Source: Alistipes sp. (GTDB lineage: Bacteria; Bacteroidota; Bacteroidia; Bacteroidales; Rikenellaceae). Taken from it: a stretch of 55,516 nucleotides of DNA. The stretch is from NCBI GenBank assembly GCA_017517705.1, contig JAFWYM010000038.1, forward strand, positions 1-55,516, in the 5' to 3' direction. The notes below the pieces were generated by a model. It saw nothing but the letters and a program-made list of their open reading frames with translations, did not search any database and was not told the origin of the DNA. Position numbers and translations under genes: made by a program. This document shows positions 25,025-34,412 of the stretch, one piece after another (position 1 is the first letter of the stretch; the number at the start of each line of letters is the position of its first letter).

Positions 25025-26131
25025 TTAGAGTACAAGTTCCTCATACTCAAGGTCCCAAGCCTCAGCAACAGGCCTATATACGACCTTACCTTCGACGATA
25101 TTCAGACCCTTGCGCAACTCTTCGTTATCCTTGCACGCCTCACGCCAACCCTTATTCGCGAGCTGAATCATATAGGGCATAGTGGCATTGGTGAGCGCCA
25201 ACGTAGAGGTATATGGCACCGCACCAGGGATATTGGCCACACAGTAGTGGAGGATGCCATCAACATAATATACCGGATCCTCATGCGTCGTAGGACGCGA
25301 CGTCTCAAAGCAACCACCCTGATCAATAGCGACATCCACCATAACAGTACCAGGCTGCATATCCTTGAGCATATCACGCGTGACGAGCTTAGGAGCCTTA
25401 GCGCCAGGAATAAGCACCGAGCCAATAACCAAATCGGCAGTCTTGAGCTCCTGGCGAATATTATACTCCGACGACATCAAAGTCTTGACATTCTTAGGCA
25501 TAACATCTGCCAAATAAGTAAGACGTTGAAGTGAAATATCGCATATCGTGACATCGGCACCCGTACCTGCCGCTGTACGTGCAGCAGCAGTACCAACAAC
25601 ACCGGCACCAATAACAAACACCTTGGCAGGCTTAACACCCGGAACACCACCGAGCAACACACCCTTACCACCACGTGGCTTCTCAAGGAAGTAGCGCCCC
25701 TCCTGCGTAGACATGCGTCCCGCAACCTCCGACATAGGGATAAGCAACGGCAGTGAGCGATCCTTACGCTCGACGGTCTCATACGCACAGCAGACTGCCC
25801 CACTATCGATCATAGCGCGTGTGAGAGGCTCACTACTTGCGAAATGGAAATATGTAAATACAAGCTGCCCCTTGCGAACAAGCTTATACTCAGGCTCAAT
25901 AGGCTCCTTCACCTTAACAATCATCTCAGCTATGGCATATACATCTTCGATTGTTGGGAGAATCTCGGCGCCCTGGGCGACATAGTCCTCATCGCTAAAT
26001 CCACTATTAACACCAGCAGTAGACTGAACATATACCTTGTGGCCACGGCGAACTAACTCCATAGCACCTGCAGGAGTAAGAGCAACACGATTTTCGTTGT
26101 TTTTAATCTCCTTGGGAACTCCAATAATCAT
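25025..26131 (-). CDS. ald: Alanine dehydrogenase
   Basis: 368 residues, matching the family length of about 370. It catalyses reversible NAD-dependent deamination of L-alanine to pyruvate and ammonium in the cytoplasm. The N-terminus [18 protein letters not shown], the Rossmann motif [13 protein letters not shown] (about 175-187) and the segment [14 protein letters not shown] near 265-278 are diagnostic. The open frame extends 22 codons further upstream, but the ATG at 26131 gives the conserved family start. It is a single-gene unit terminated by the hairpin at 24831-24880; a promoter of the TAnnTTTG type was not found in the A/T-rich region upstream. Confidence 0.95.
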   Translation of the reverse strand: MIIGVPKEIKNNENRVALTPAGAMELVRRGHKVYVQSTAGVNSGFSDEDYVAQGAEILPTIEDVYAIAEMIVKVKEPIEPEYKLVRKGQLVFTYFHFASSEPLTRAMIDSGAVCCAYETVERKDRSLPLLIPMSEVAGRMSTQEGRYFLEKPRGGKGVLLGGVPGVKPAKVFVIGAGVVGTAAARTAAGTGADVTICDISLQRLTYLADVMPKNVKTLMSSEYNIRQELKTADLVIGSVLIPGAKAPKLVTRDMLKDMQPGTVMVDVAIDQGGCFETSRPTTHEDPVYYVDGILHYCVANIPGAVPYTSTLALTNATMPYMIQLANKGWREACKDNEELRKGLNIVEGKVVYRPVAEAWDLEYEELVL

Positions 26132-26227
26132 AGCATTAAGTTTTAAGGTTACACATTGTGTGGCTATTTTAATTAAAAACCGCACATTTTCGACCACTAA
26201 TATAATACATTTTTAGAAAACAACATG

Positions 26228-27394
26228 CTATTTATCGAAATTTTTACAAACGCGACTATGTTTTTCTGCAACAACAGCAACTAACAGATAGAATAGAGCA
26301 AGGGCGATAAGTATGTACATCTCGCTCGATATATCACTCAGCGACGCACCCATAGTCCCGATAGCGACGTATCCCCGCACAGCACTACTACTGGGCAGGA
26401 GCTCGCCAATGAGATACAACCACTCAGGGAAGGCCTCCTTGGGAAGCGAGAGGCCGGCCAAGAGAAGTATCGGCACAGAGCTCCATAGAAGCAACAAGAA
26501 GGGCGACTCGCGTCTCTTAAAGAGATGCGAAAGGGCAAGTCCAAGAGAAATCACGGCAACAAGATATGCAGTCATAAGAGAGACAATATCGAGCGTAGCA
26601 CCTGCATACGGAAAGCCAAATATAGGCCAAACAACGCCCAAGATTATGATTAAGTTAATAGCATATATCATCATATAAACCAAAATCTTGGCAGCTGTTA
26701 TCTTTACCGAAGTCCAGAGGGTTATAACCTCGGGATACAGCCCCATCGCCCGACGACGAACAGCCATAAGTGCAAGGCCTATAAGAAGCGTTTGTTGAAC
26801 GATTACAACGAGTATTGAAGGCATAACGAATGAGCCATACCCGAGAGAGGTGTTATACATTACATTGCCATCGTAAGCAACGGGCTGTACCGCGCCCAGA
26901 ATGGTGGCAGCATCAAGTCCTCGAGCAACGAGGCGTTCAACCTCCACATTAGCACCATAGGTGAGAATGTCGGCAGCGGCCTGCTGTAATACCTGGCGAT
27001 AGATAAGCAGGTGGCTACCGTCAAGAACAATACCCACATCTGCCTGATTACCCGAGAGTAAGTCGCGTTCATATCCCGAAGGAATGTAGACAACGCCATA
27101 GATATCGCGATCGTAAAACATAGACTCAGCATCAGCCGTTGACACAAGGCTATATCCGACCTTTGTGTTGGGCCCCGAACGCAAACCATCAACCAAGCGA
27201 CGACTCGAAGCAGTATTATCCTCATCAACAACACCAATGACAACATCCCTGACCACCTCCTTGCCATAAGCCACGGAGTATACGACCGTATATATCAATA
27301 TCGCAAAGACGAGAATGAGCACAGCACCGGCATCACCGAACAATAGATGTAGTTCATCTTTTATTGTTGATATAAATATATTTGCACGCTTCAT
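26228..27394 (-). CDS. ABC-2 type transporter permease (second of two)
   Basis: 388 residues with one membrane segment near the N-terminus (about 22-45), a large extracytoplasmic domain (about 45-185) and five or more segments in the C-terminal half, the standard ABC-2 permease layout. It is similar in plan, though not closely in sequence, to the preceding gene product, so the pair may form a heterodimer. The start codon lies 1 bp after the upstream permease gene stop codon. It is the last gene of the TolC-HlyD-permease-permease operon. No ATP-binding subunit is encoded in this operon. Confidence 0.87.
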   Translation of the reverse strand: MKRANIFISTIKDELHLLFGDAGAVLILVFAILIYTVVYSVAYGKEVVRDVVIGVVDEDNTASSRRLVDGLRSGPNTKVGYSLVSTADAESMFYDRDIYGVVYIPSGYERDLLSGNQADVGIVLDGSHLLIYRQVLQQAAADILTYGANVEVERLVARGLDAATILGAVQPVAYDGNVMYNTSLGYGSFVMPSILVVIVQQTLLIGLALMAVRRRAMGLYPEVITLWTSVKITAAKILVYMMIYAINLIIILGVVWPIFGFPYAGATLDIVSLMTAYLVAVISLGLALSHLFKRRESPFLLLLWSSVPILLLAGLSLPKEAFPEWLYLIGELLPSSSAVRGYVAIGTMGASLSDISSEMYILIALALFYLLVAVVAEKHSRVCKNFDK

Positions 27395-27395
27395 A

Positions 27396-28571
27396 TCAAT
27401 CTCTTTTTAGATACTTGTCGCCAGATAACACTCTCTTCATACGGTGCCAAACAATAGGGATAAGCACCAAGAATAGCAACAAGGCAATAATCGCCCAAAG
27501 ACTCTTTGAAGCCTCGATGCCACGCATGGCCTGATCGATAAACAGGTCGCAAAAATAGGTTAACGGAAAGAGATGGGCAAAGCCCTGAGCGATGCCATAC
27601 ATCGACTCCGTAGGAAAAGTAATACCCGAGAAGGTAAATGCCATCACGGAATAACCACCACCAAGCGAGAGGGCCAAGCGGAGGTTTGCCGTAAGGGCTA
27701 CAATCACAACCGCAACAGATTGATAGGCAAGGATAAAGACAATACTACCTAACGTAAGCATAAGATAGCTACCACGACAATCCATACCCATAACGATAAA
27801 CAACACCAGAAAGATAATCTGCATAAAAAGCGCCATTGACACCGCTATAGGCAACAACTTACCAACAACAGCCGCCGGTAACGACCCCGAGGCGCTCGAT
27901 AGCCACTCCGAAGCGGTAGCATAGTACAACTCCCGACCTATAGCAAATATGGTTGCAAGCACCGTGAAGATAACAATCCCCATAAACATAAAGATTGGCG
28001 CGAGATAGTACCCATAGTTAAGATAAGGATTGGATATGGTGTAAGTATGGAAGTTAACAGGCATAATATCAACCATCGCTTGAGAATAAGGCACACCTAA
28101 TGCTTGTAGTCTGCTTAGCGCCACACCCACAGAGAACGTCCTAACTGCCTGCTGCACATCACTCTCAACAACTCCCGCCGCAGAGATACTCGCTCCCGAG
28201 ACATAACACTCCACCTGCGTAGGCACACCATGATATATATCCCTCTCAAAACCATCATCAACATATAGGATAGCAACCACCTCACCCGAAAGCATGAGAT
28301 GTTCAGCCTCGTCTATAGAGTTCGCCTCAAAAGCCACATCCACACCCCTCGTGGCATCGACCATGGAGATAACGCGCCTCGACATCACACTATCATCCCT
28401 ATCTACCACAACAACGGGGAGCGACACAATGGTACCGCTCGAGAACATCACAACAAAGAAGAGCACCATAAGCGCAGGCAAGAGGAGTAGCACTGAGAGA
28501 TAGAGCCTATCGTTCACTACCTCAAGCAGTTCGCGCTTAAGTACAGATAATACACTGGTAACGAAAGACAT
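27396..28571 (-). CDS. ABC-2 type transporter permease (first of two)
   Basis: 391 residues with an N-terminal membrane segment (about 25-45), an extracytoplasmic domain to about residue 180 and a cluster of five or six membrane segments in the C-terminal half, as in YhhJ/YhiH-like ABC-2 permeases. The frame is open to 28604, but an ATG at 28571 lies 4 bp after the adaptor stop codon and avoids an unlikely overlap. It would form the inner-membrane channel of a type-I-like export system with the HlyD adaptor and TolC-like channel upstream. Substrate unknown. Confidence 0.87.
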   Translation of the reverse strand: MSFVTSVLSVLKRELLEVVNDRLYLSVLLLLPALMVLFFVVMFSSGTIVSLPVVVVDRDDSVMSRRVISMVDATRGVDVAFEANSIDEAEHLMLSGEVVAILYVDDGFERDIYHGVPTQVECYVSGASISAAGVVESDVQQAVRTFSVGVALSRLQALGVPYSQAMVDIMPVNFHTYTISNPYLNYGYYLAPIFMFMGIVIFTVLATIFAIGRELYYATASEWLSSASGSLPAAVVGKLLPIAVSMALFMQIIFLVLFIVMGMDCRGSYLMLTLGSIVFILAYQSVAVVIVALTANLRLALSLGGGYSVMAFTFSGITFPTESMYGIAQGFAHLFPLTYFCDLFIDQAMRGIEASKSLWAIIALLLFLVLIPIVWHRMKRVLSGDKYLKRD

Positions 28572-28575
28572 AGTA

Positions 28576-29562
28576 TCACAGCCTATCTGCATATACAACG
28601 ACACTCATGCCCGGCAGGAGCCCACTATCAGCGTGGGTAGCCCGAGCGCGAACCTCGAAGGTGCGGATGTCGAAACCACCGCGTGCGCGCGTAGCACTCC
28701 ACGTAGCAAAGTCGGCCTCAGCTGCAATATAGTAGACCTCCATCTCCACATTGTGATCCAAAGCAGGCACATATCCATTAAAGCGATAGCCCACATTCAA
28801 GCCGTGAAGATCGCTCTCTCGGATATTAAACGACACCCAGCAATCTGCCAAATCGAGGATGGCAACAACTGGAAATCCGGCACCAACAAGCTCTCCTGGC
28901 TCGGAGACAACATCGGCAATACGCCCCGAAACAGGAGCATACACACGGGCATCTGCAAGATAGGAACGCACCTCATTCACAGCCCCTTGAGCCTCACGCA
29001 CCTTTGCTGCTACAGCCTCCTTCTGCTCGCGCGTAGCACCATTGAGTGCCAATGTATACTCAGCCTTAGCAGCACGCACCGTAGCAGCCATAGCCTCGAC
29101 ATTCGCAAGCGCTTCATCGTATTGTTGTCGCGGGACGACACCTTTGCCATAGAGATTATTAACACGCTCAAAACTCCGCCGGGCAAGCTCCTCACCTGCC
29201 AACGCCTTCTGCCACATACTGCGTGCAGCATCTATCTGCTCCTTACGAGCACCACGATCTACCTCTACATTTATAGCCTCGGCAGCAGCCTCGAGCGCAG
29301 TAACCTGCTGTAGTTTGGCATCAAGCTCCGGGGTGGTAAGCGTATAGAGCAGGTCGCCAACAACAACCCTATCACCCTCGGCAACAAAGAGCGAGTCAAT
29401 ACGTCCAGGAATCTTGGAGGAAGCTCGATAAGTACGACACTCAACAACACCCTGTATTACGGGGTGATTTACAAGTGTAAAGTGTCTAACAACCAGCAGC
29501 AGCGCCAATAGCACCAAGCATAGCAGCACGATGATAACGGTGTATTTATGTTTGAATTTCAT
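28576..29562 (-). CDS. HlyD/EmrA-like membrane fusion protein
   Basis: 328 residues with one N-terminal membrane anchor (about 8-27). The first half of a lipoyl-like domain (SSKIPGRIDSLFVAEGD, about 48-65), a long helical hairpin rich in Ala, Glu and Gln (about 78-200) and the second lipoyl half (DARVYAPVSGRIADVV) follow, then a beta-barrel. It bridges the ABC-2 permeases to the TolC-like outer membrane protein. The gene lies 27 bp after the TolC-like gene and 4 bp before the first permease gene. Confidence 0.9.
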   Translation of the reverse strand: MKFKHKYTVIIVLLCLVLLALLLVVRHFTLVNHPVIQGVVECRTYRASSKIPGRIDSLFVAEGDRVVVGDLLYTLTTPELDAKLQQVTALEAAAEAINVEVDRGARKEQIDAARSMWQKALAGEELARRSFERVNNLYGKGVVPRQQYDEALANVEAMAATVRAAKAEYTLALNGATREQKEAVAAKVREAQGAVNEVRSYLADARVYAPVSGRIADVVSEPGELVGAGFPVVAILDLADCWVSFNIRESDLHGLNVGYRFNGYVPALDHNVEMEVYYIAAEADFATWSATRARGGFDIRTFEVRARATHADSGLLPGMSVVVYADRL

Positions 29563-29589
29563 AATATTATAACGATTATATAAAGCTAT

Positions 29590-31020
29590 TTACACATCAA
29601 TCTCATGTCCCTCATCAATACAAAATATAAACTCGGAGCTCAAACCCGAAGCCTCCAGGAGGCGCGCCAACGAGGTGACGAAGGTATACGCCGAATTGAG
29701 ATACTCAACCCTCTGGGCTGCGTACTCCACACGAGCATCGACTAAGTCGGCAGAGGAGTTTACCCCCTCGCTAAAGCCATCCGAGATGGAGGCGAGATAG
29801 CTCGCTGCAAACTCCATAGAGCGACGTGATGCTTCGATAGCAACGATGGCATTTGTAGTAGCATAGTACTCTTTCTCAACGAGTAGTACTATATCATCTC
29901 GAGCATTTTCTACAAGTTCAGCAACTTGATGCGCCTTAAGTTTAGATGCACGGTAGCGATGCTCCTTGCCAAGACCATCGAAGATGGACAACTTAACACC
30001 CACGCCTACTGCCCAGCGGGGAACGATGTCGCTAAGGTTGTGCGAGTAGATGGAGCCTCCAGCCATTGCCGCCACTTCGGGAAGAAACTCAGCACGCGAG
30101 AGTTTAACACCCTCGTTAGCGAGGCTTGCATTGGCAGCAAGACCGCCTAAAATAGGATTTAGGTTATACGCATTATCAACATAGTAATCAAGGCTATGTA
30201 TCGTGTCAAGTATAAACAATTTCCCCGATGGAAGTAGCTCCATATCAGTGCTCATAGTAGAACATAGAGCATGCTTCGCAACCTCAAGTCGATGTTCTGC
30301 TTCAGCAAGATCGCGCTCAGCCGAGGAGCGTCGATATTCGAGGTAGAGTATGGCGCTATGAGCAAGAAGCCCCTCCTCCTCCATAGCCAAGGCATCGCTA
30401 AGATGCTTCTCTACCCCACCCAGCACCTCGCTACGCACCTCGACAACATGCTGCGCAAGTACAACACCATAGTAGCGCTCGACAAGCTGCGTAAGTAGGC
30501 TATTTTCCTTAGCATTCAGCTCGCAAACGCCCACCTCGACACCGAGATGCGCCGCGCGATTGGCAATATTTATCTTACCACCCATATAGATAGGCACGGT
30601 GAGTGTAGCACCAAGGGTAAAGAGTGAGCGCTTCTGAAGCCTATAGCGCCAATCCATATCGGCAATAGGAGCAAGAGCACCACCGAGGAATGATGCCACC
30701 CCGGGAGTTATAACTCCCGACTTCACACCCTCGCCAATAATATCCTCTATAGACTTAGTAACCACACCCTTGACACCTCCTAACTCAATATCTACATCAT
30801 GTTGTAAAAGTGTGTAAGCGCCAACTAAATCCACACGCAGAGAACGAAGTCCACGAGCTGCGCGCAACTCCTCCTCGGCAGCATCGACACCATAGCGAGC
30901 ACCCCGCAATGCACGGTTATTGGCAAGCATAAGCGCCAAGGCCTCATCGAAGCAGACGTAGCGCTGCGCTGCGACATCCACAGCGAGGGCTACAGCCACA
31001 ATAGTCAATAGGTATCTCAT
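29590..31020 (-). CDS. TolC family outer membrane efflux protein
   Basis: 476 residues with a cleavable signal peptide (VAVALAVDVAAQ, no lipobox) and two OEP repeats built of long helices. The open frame reaches 31101, but the upstream 27 codons are not signal-peptide-like, while the ATG at 31020 begins MRYLLTIVAVALAV, so this start is preferred. It heads the export operon that continues with HlyD and two ABC-2 permeases and is divergent from the porin gene at 31138. It differs from the NodT-type lipoprotein channel of the RND operon, so the two export systems have separate channels. Confidence 0.88.
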   Translation of the reverse strand: MRYLLTIVAVALAVDVAAQRYVCFDEALALMLANNRALRGARYGVDAAEEELRAARGLRSLRVDLVGAYTLLQHDVDIELGGVKGVVTKSIEDIIGEGVKSGVITPGVASFLGGALAPIADMDWRYRLQKRSLFTLGATLTVPIYMGGKINIANRAAHLGVEVGVCELNAKENSLLTQLVERYYGVVLAQHVVEVRSEVLGGVEKHLSDALAMEEEGLLAHSAILYLEYRRSSAERDLAEAEHRLEVAKHALCSTMSTDMELLPSGKLFILDTIHSLDYYVDNAYNLNPILGGLAANASLANEGVKLSRAEFLPEVAAMAGGSIYSHNLSDIVPRWAVGVGVKLSIFDGLGKEHRYRASKLKAHQVAELVENARDDIVLLVEKEYYATTNAIVAIEASRRSMEFAASYLASISDGFSEGVNSSADLVDARVEYAAQRVEYLNSAYTFVTSLARLLEASGLSSEFIFCIDEGHEIDV

Positions 31021-31137
31021 AGCAAAACGTTTACCCGACGATAGCAAATATCGAGCAAAACAATAATACTCCTTTGGCATATATCTTGCGCTACGGCTCA
31101 CGACATAACACTTATTTATAACTTAAACATATCAGTT

Positions 31138-32466
31138 ATGAAACAAATGAGACTATTGGCATTCGCCGCACTAATGGTTGCAGCAGGCACATTTACATCG
31201 AGGGCTCAAGACGGGCATCACAGAAGGCACGACTATACGCCCACAATCTACACCATAGGTGCAGATGACAACACAAAAGAGTATGACCCTAAAGAACATA
31301 GGGATAATACTATAGACGACTTTAAGGAGACTCATCGCCGAGGTTTTCAGCAGGCTCACAACCCGCAGTTTATCTTCGCGACACGCAACAATAGTTTTGC
31401 ACTCGGCATTGGTGGCATGGTGAACCTACGCACGAGTTTCGACTTTAACGGTGCTATGGGCAATATCGACTTTATCCCCTACGATATACCAATGTCCAAG
31501 AGCTATAGCACACGCCAGCGCGTGATGATGGATGCCTCGACATCTCGCCTATTCATGAAGGCCATCATCAACAGCCCGATGCTCGGTCGCGTAGTGGTAT
31601 TTACGGATATGGACTTCCGCGGTGGCGCAGAATTCTCGTATATCCCACGTCTACGCTCAGCATACGTGCAGCTCAAGGGCTTCACCGTAGGTCGCGACGT
31701 GACAACATTCTGCGATCTTGCGGCAGCACCCACGACAATAGACTTCCAGGGCCCTAACGCCTACAACTTCGCCTTTAACGAGATGATACGCTACGAGCAT
31801 AGCTTCCTCCGTCGCCACCTCACAGTAGGTATCGCAGCAGAGATGCCCGTAGTGAATGCAACCTACGGTGAGCACTTCTCTGCAATATATCAGCGCGTAC
31901 CCGACGGCATAGCCTACATAGAGTTTGCCTGGGGCGAGAATCGCTCGAGCCACATACGCGCATCGGGCGTGATACGCGATATGTATCTACACGACAACCT
32001 GCGTGGCAAGAACACAACACAGCTCGGCTGGGGAGCACAGCTAAGCGGACATATAGACATCGGCCGTTGGTTAGACATCTACATGAATGGTGTATATGGC
32101 CGTGGTATAACACCTTATATACAAGACCTTGCAGGTGCGCCATACGACTTCACATTCAACCCCAAGAACCCCCAGAGTGTACAGACGATGCCTATGTGGG
32201 GATGGCAGGCTGCAGCACAGATAAACCTCGCACCGGGACGTTGCTGGCTTGCGGGTGGCTACTCGCAGGTACGTCTCGAGAAGCATAATGGCTACCTCAC
32301 AGATGGCCAATACCATGAGGGCGACTACATCTTCGGCAACGCCTTCTGCAATATCACCAAGAACTTCACCGTAGCGTTGGAATATCTCCACGGCAGTCGC
32401 AAGGATATGAGTGGCAAGAAGGGCTCAGCAAACCGCGTAAGCCTCATGGCTCAGTACAACTTCTAA
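31138..32466 (+). CDS. DcaP-like outer membrane porin
   Basis: 442 residues with a signal peptide (cleavage near AQDG, residue 24), a His- and Asp-rich linker up to about residue 75 and a beta-barrel of alternating hydrophobic strands ending in Phe (AQYNF). The segment ALGIGGMVNLRTSFDFNGA and the overall plan match DcaP-type trimeric porins, which pass small anionic solutes. The assignment is by recognition of the pattern and is not certain. It is a single-gene unit ended by the terminator at 32530-32558. It is divergent from the TolC-HlyD-ABC operon. Confidence 0.75.
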   Translation: MKQMRLLAFAALMVAAGTFTSRAQDGHHRRHDYTPTIYTIGADDNTKEYDPKEHRDNTIDDFKETHRRGFQQAHNPQFIFATRNNSFALGIGGMVNLRTSFDFNGAMGNIDFIPYDIPMSKSYSTRQRVMMDASTSRLFMKAIINSPMLGRVVVFTDMDFRGGAEFSYIPRLRSAYVQLKGFTVGRDVTTFCDLAAAPTTIDFQGPNAYNFAFNEMIRYEHSFLRRHLTVGIAAEMPVVNATYGEHFSAIYQRVPDGIAYIEFAWGENRSSHIRASGVIRDMYLHDNLRGKNTTQLGWGAQLSGHIDIGRWLDIYMNGVYGRGITPYIQDLAGAPYDFTFNPKNPQSVQTMPMWGWQAAAQINLAPGRCWLAGGYSQVRLEKHNGYLTDGQYHEGDYIFGNAFCNITKNFTVALEYLHGSRKDMSGKKGSANRVSLMAQYNF

Positions 32467-32529
32467 CTACTGATAGTCGAAACAATAGATACAACTTACA
32501 TCGAACGAAAAACTATCATAATTGATGGG

Positions 32530-32558
32530 TCGGCACCATTTTGTGGGTGCCGATTTTT
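32530..32558 (+). terminator. Terminator of the porin gene
   Basis: TCGGCACC (32530-32537) pairs with GGTGCCGA (32546-32553), loop of 8 nt, followed by TTTTT. The loop also contains the TTTTG that serves as the -33 box of the next promoter. Confidence 0.85.
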
Positions 32559-32569
32559 CGTTACCTTTG
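32539..32569 (+). promoter_or_regulatory. Promoter of the DUF4491 gene, overlapping the porin terminator
   Basis: TTTTG (32539-32543) and TACCTTTG (32562-32569) are separated by 18 bp and match the Bacteroidetes consensus. The -33 box lies in the loop of the terminator and the start codon at 32599 follows about 30 bp after the -7 box. Confidence 0.75.
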
Positions 32570-32598
32570 CGCCGTAATAGATAAATATATATATTTGT

Positions 32599-32922
32599 AT
32601 GGAACTACATTTTACAGGTTTGATAATTGGCATCGCCACATTTGTTATAATAGGCATCTTCCACCCTATCGTCATTAAGGGTGAGTATTATTTTGGCACG
32701 GGAATATGGTGGATCTTTCTCATTAGCGGCATCGTTACGGGCGTATGCTCGGTGCTTGTTGCCGACGTGCTATGGTCGACGCTCTTAGCTGTCTGGGCAG
32801 CCTCGTCGCTATGGGGTATAGGCGAGCTCTTCGAGCAGAAAAGACGTGTTGAGCGTGGGTGGTTTCCCGCACGACCCGAGGGAAAGATATGCTGTAAGAG
32901 GTGCAAGGGTGAGAAAAAATAG
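32599..32922 (+). CDS. DUF4491 family membrane protein
   Basis: A 107-residue protein with three membrane segments (about 5-25, 35-57 and 60-77) and a short C-terminal tail with a conserved segment FEQKRRVERGWFP and two CxxC-like Cys pairs (CCKRC). The N-terminus LHFTGLIIGIATFVIIGIFHP is typical of DUF4491, a small family of Bacteroidetes and Firmicutes without known function. It has its own promoter. A long hairpin (32927-32963) separates it from the sigma factor gene. Confidence 0.85.
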   Translation: MELHFTGLIIGIATFVIIGIFHPIVIKGEYYFGTGIWWIFLISGIVTGVCSVLVADVLWSTLLAVWAASSLWGIGELFEQKRRVERGWFPARPEGKICCKRCKGEKK

Positions 32923-32926
32923 CGAA

Positions 32927-32963
32927 AATGATGGTTGCGATGTTACGTTTCGCAACCATCATT
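32927..32963. terminator. 14-bp hairpin between DUF4491 and the sigma factor gene
   Basis: AATGATGGTTGCGA (32927-32940) and TCGCAACCATCATT (32950-32963) form a perfect 14-bp stem with a 9-nt loop. On the plus strand no T-tract follows; on the minus strand a T-rich run does. It may end the DUF4491 transcript or stabilise its 3' end. Confidence 0.55.
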
Positions 32964-32996
32964 CGTTATATAGGCAAACAACAACCTAAAAAAGGA

Positions 32997-33509
32997 TTGG
33001 AGACGCAACACTATAATAAGCTGATGGCGGAGCTGCGGGATACTTTATACCGTATGGCATTGGGTATTCTGGGCGACAGGGCCGAGGCGGAGGATATTCT
33101 TCAGGATGTATCGGAGAGAGTATGGAGGGCTCGCGATGCAGTGCTTAAGAGTCAATATCCCCGAGCCTATGTCTATCGTATAGCGCGTAATATGGCCATA
33201 GACAGGCTGCGACATCGAAAACATACGCTGCCTTCATCCGCGTTACAGCTTACGGATAGTGGCGACGATGGCGATAGGGAGAGCGACCTAAACGATATAA
33301 CGCTACTTACGCGCAAATTGATAGCTGCGCTACCCGAAAAACAACGCCTCGCCTTGGAGTTGCGTGATGTCGAAGGGTATGAGATATATGAGATTGCAGC
33401 CATTGTTGAGAGTGATGAAACAAGCGTAAGGATGAACCTCTCAAGGGCACGTAAGAGTATACGCGAACAACTAATAAAAGCATTGAACCATGGAGTTAGC
33501 AGAGATTAA
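32997..33509 (+). CDS. ECF-type RNA polymerase sigma factor
   Basis: Region 2 (LYRMALGILGDRAEAEDILQDV ... YRIARNMAIDRLR, in pieces) and region 4 (LPEKQRLALELRDVEGY, then a helix-turn-helix with SDETSVRMNLSRARKSI) are clear. The frame is open from an ATG at 32928, which lies inside the hairpin at 32927-32963. Comparison with family starts suggests TTG at 32997 (171 residues); ATG at 33024 is a further possibility, so the start is uncertain. The factor would redirect polymerase to a small set of genes and is held by the anti-sigma factor, whose gene overlaps its 3' end by 20 bp. Confidence 0.9.
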   Translation: METQHYNKLMAELRDTLYRMALGILGDRAEAEDILQDVSERVWRARDAVLKSQYPRAYVYRIARNMAIDRLRHRKHTLPSSALQLTDSGDDGDRESDLNDITLLTRKLIAALPEKQRLALELRDVEGYEIYEIAAIVESDETSVRMNLSRARKSIREQLIKALNHGVSRD

Positions 33510-33951
33510 GATACTCATTGACAAGTATTACGATGGCGAGACTACTCTGGCCGAGGAGACTGCTATTGCCGAGTACATTGCAACGCATGACAATCTTCCA
33601 TCGGAGCTTGAGGTTATGCGAGCCATATTTATGACTACCAGCACGTTGAAAGAGACGAAGGCTCCAAAGGCTAAACCGCGTGTAATGACACTAAGGAGAC
33701 GGCTGACACTCGCCATCAGCGGTGTTGCAGCTGTTGCCATCGCGATCATCGGCGTAGTTTTAATACCCGACGGTACGCATAACACTAAGACAAACGAGCA
33801 ACCGACCATCCTCTGTTACAAAGATGGCATCGCCATCGAAAACCAAGAGGTCGTTATGGCCGAAGCACATAGAATACTTGGCGGTGTGTCGGAAGATATG
33901 CAGATGGTCATGGCAAAGATTGAAGCACTCAACATAGCGTCTATACATTAA
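33490..33951 (+). CDS. Membrane anti-sigma factor
   Basis: A 153-residue protein with a cytosolic N-terminal part (1-70; ILIDKYYDGETTLAEE resembles the anti-sigma domain seen next to Bacteroidetes ECF factors), one membrane segment (about 73-92) and a short periplasmic C-terminal tail. It should bind the sigma factor encoded just upstream and release it on an envelope signal. No zinc-binding HxxxCxxC motif is seen. Its gene starts within the sigma gene, so the two are translationally coupled. It is followed 10 bp later by two small exported proteins. Confidence 0.82.
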   Translation: MELAEIKILIDKYYDGETTLAEETAIAEYIATHDNLPSELEVMRAIFMTTSTLKETKAPKAKPRVMTLRRRLTLAISGVAAVAIAIIGVVLIPDGTHNTKTNEQPTILCYKDGIAIENQEVVMAEAHRILGGVSEDMQMVMAKIEALNIASIH

Positions 33952-33961
33952 AATTTTTACT

Positions 33962-34390
33962 ATGAAGCGACTGATAATATTAACACTCTTATGCTTACCA
34001 ATGGTGGCAAGGGGGCAAGATGTGACCTTTGCGGAGTTGGTGGAGAAGTACTCTTCGTTGCAACACTGCACAACGATTGAGCTGTCGAAGCAGATGCTTC
34101 AAAGTATGGATGTACATTCCGACATCGACTCGTTGGTTGCGATATCCGTGGAGAGCGATGAACACATCGCCTCTTTCAGAGATGATGTGACACGTGTGAC
34201 GACTGGATATAGCACGATGCTCTCAGTAAACAACAGTGGCGAGCTGGTCAAGATATATGGTCGTAGCGACAATAATGGCCATATAACGACGCTCATAGTC
34301 GTGACAATATCCAGCAGTGAAGGTGTCGTGGTAATGATTAAGGGCGACGACATATCACTTAGCGACGCATCGTCATTAATATCCCTTTAG
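33962..34390 (+). CDS. DUF4252 family exported protein (first of pair)
   Basis: 142 residues with a signal peptide (ending near ARGQD, residue 20). The rest follows the DUF4252 plan: FAELVEKYSSLQHCTTIELSK near the start, a middle helical stretch and a C-terminal strand pair (VVVMIKGDDISLSDA). The function is unknown. This family commonly follows ECF sigma/anti-sigma pairs in Bacteroidetes, and the 10-bp gap to the anti-sigma gene supports cotranscription. Confidence 0.8.
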   Translation: MKRLIILTLLCLPMVARGQDVTFAELVEKYSSLQHCTTIELSKQMLQSMDVHSDIDSLVAISVESDEHIASFRDDVTRVTTGYSTMLSVNNSGELVKIYGRSDNNGHITTLIVVTISSSEGVVVMIKGDDISLSDASSLISL

Positions 34391-34412
34391 CAACCTTTAA
34401 AAACAAGTTTAT

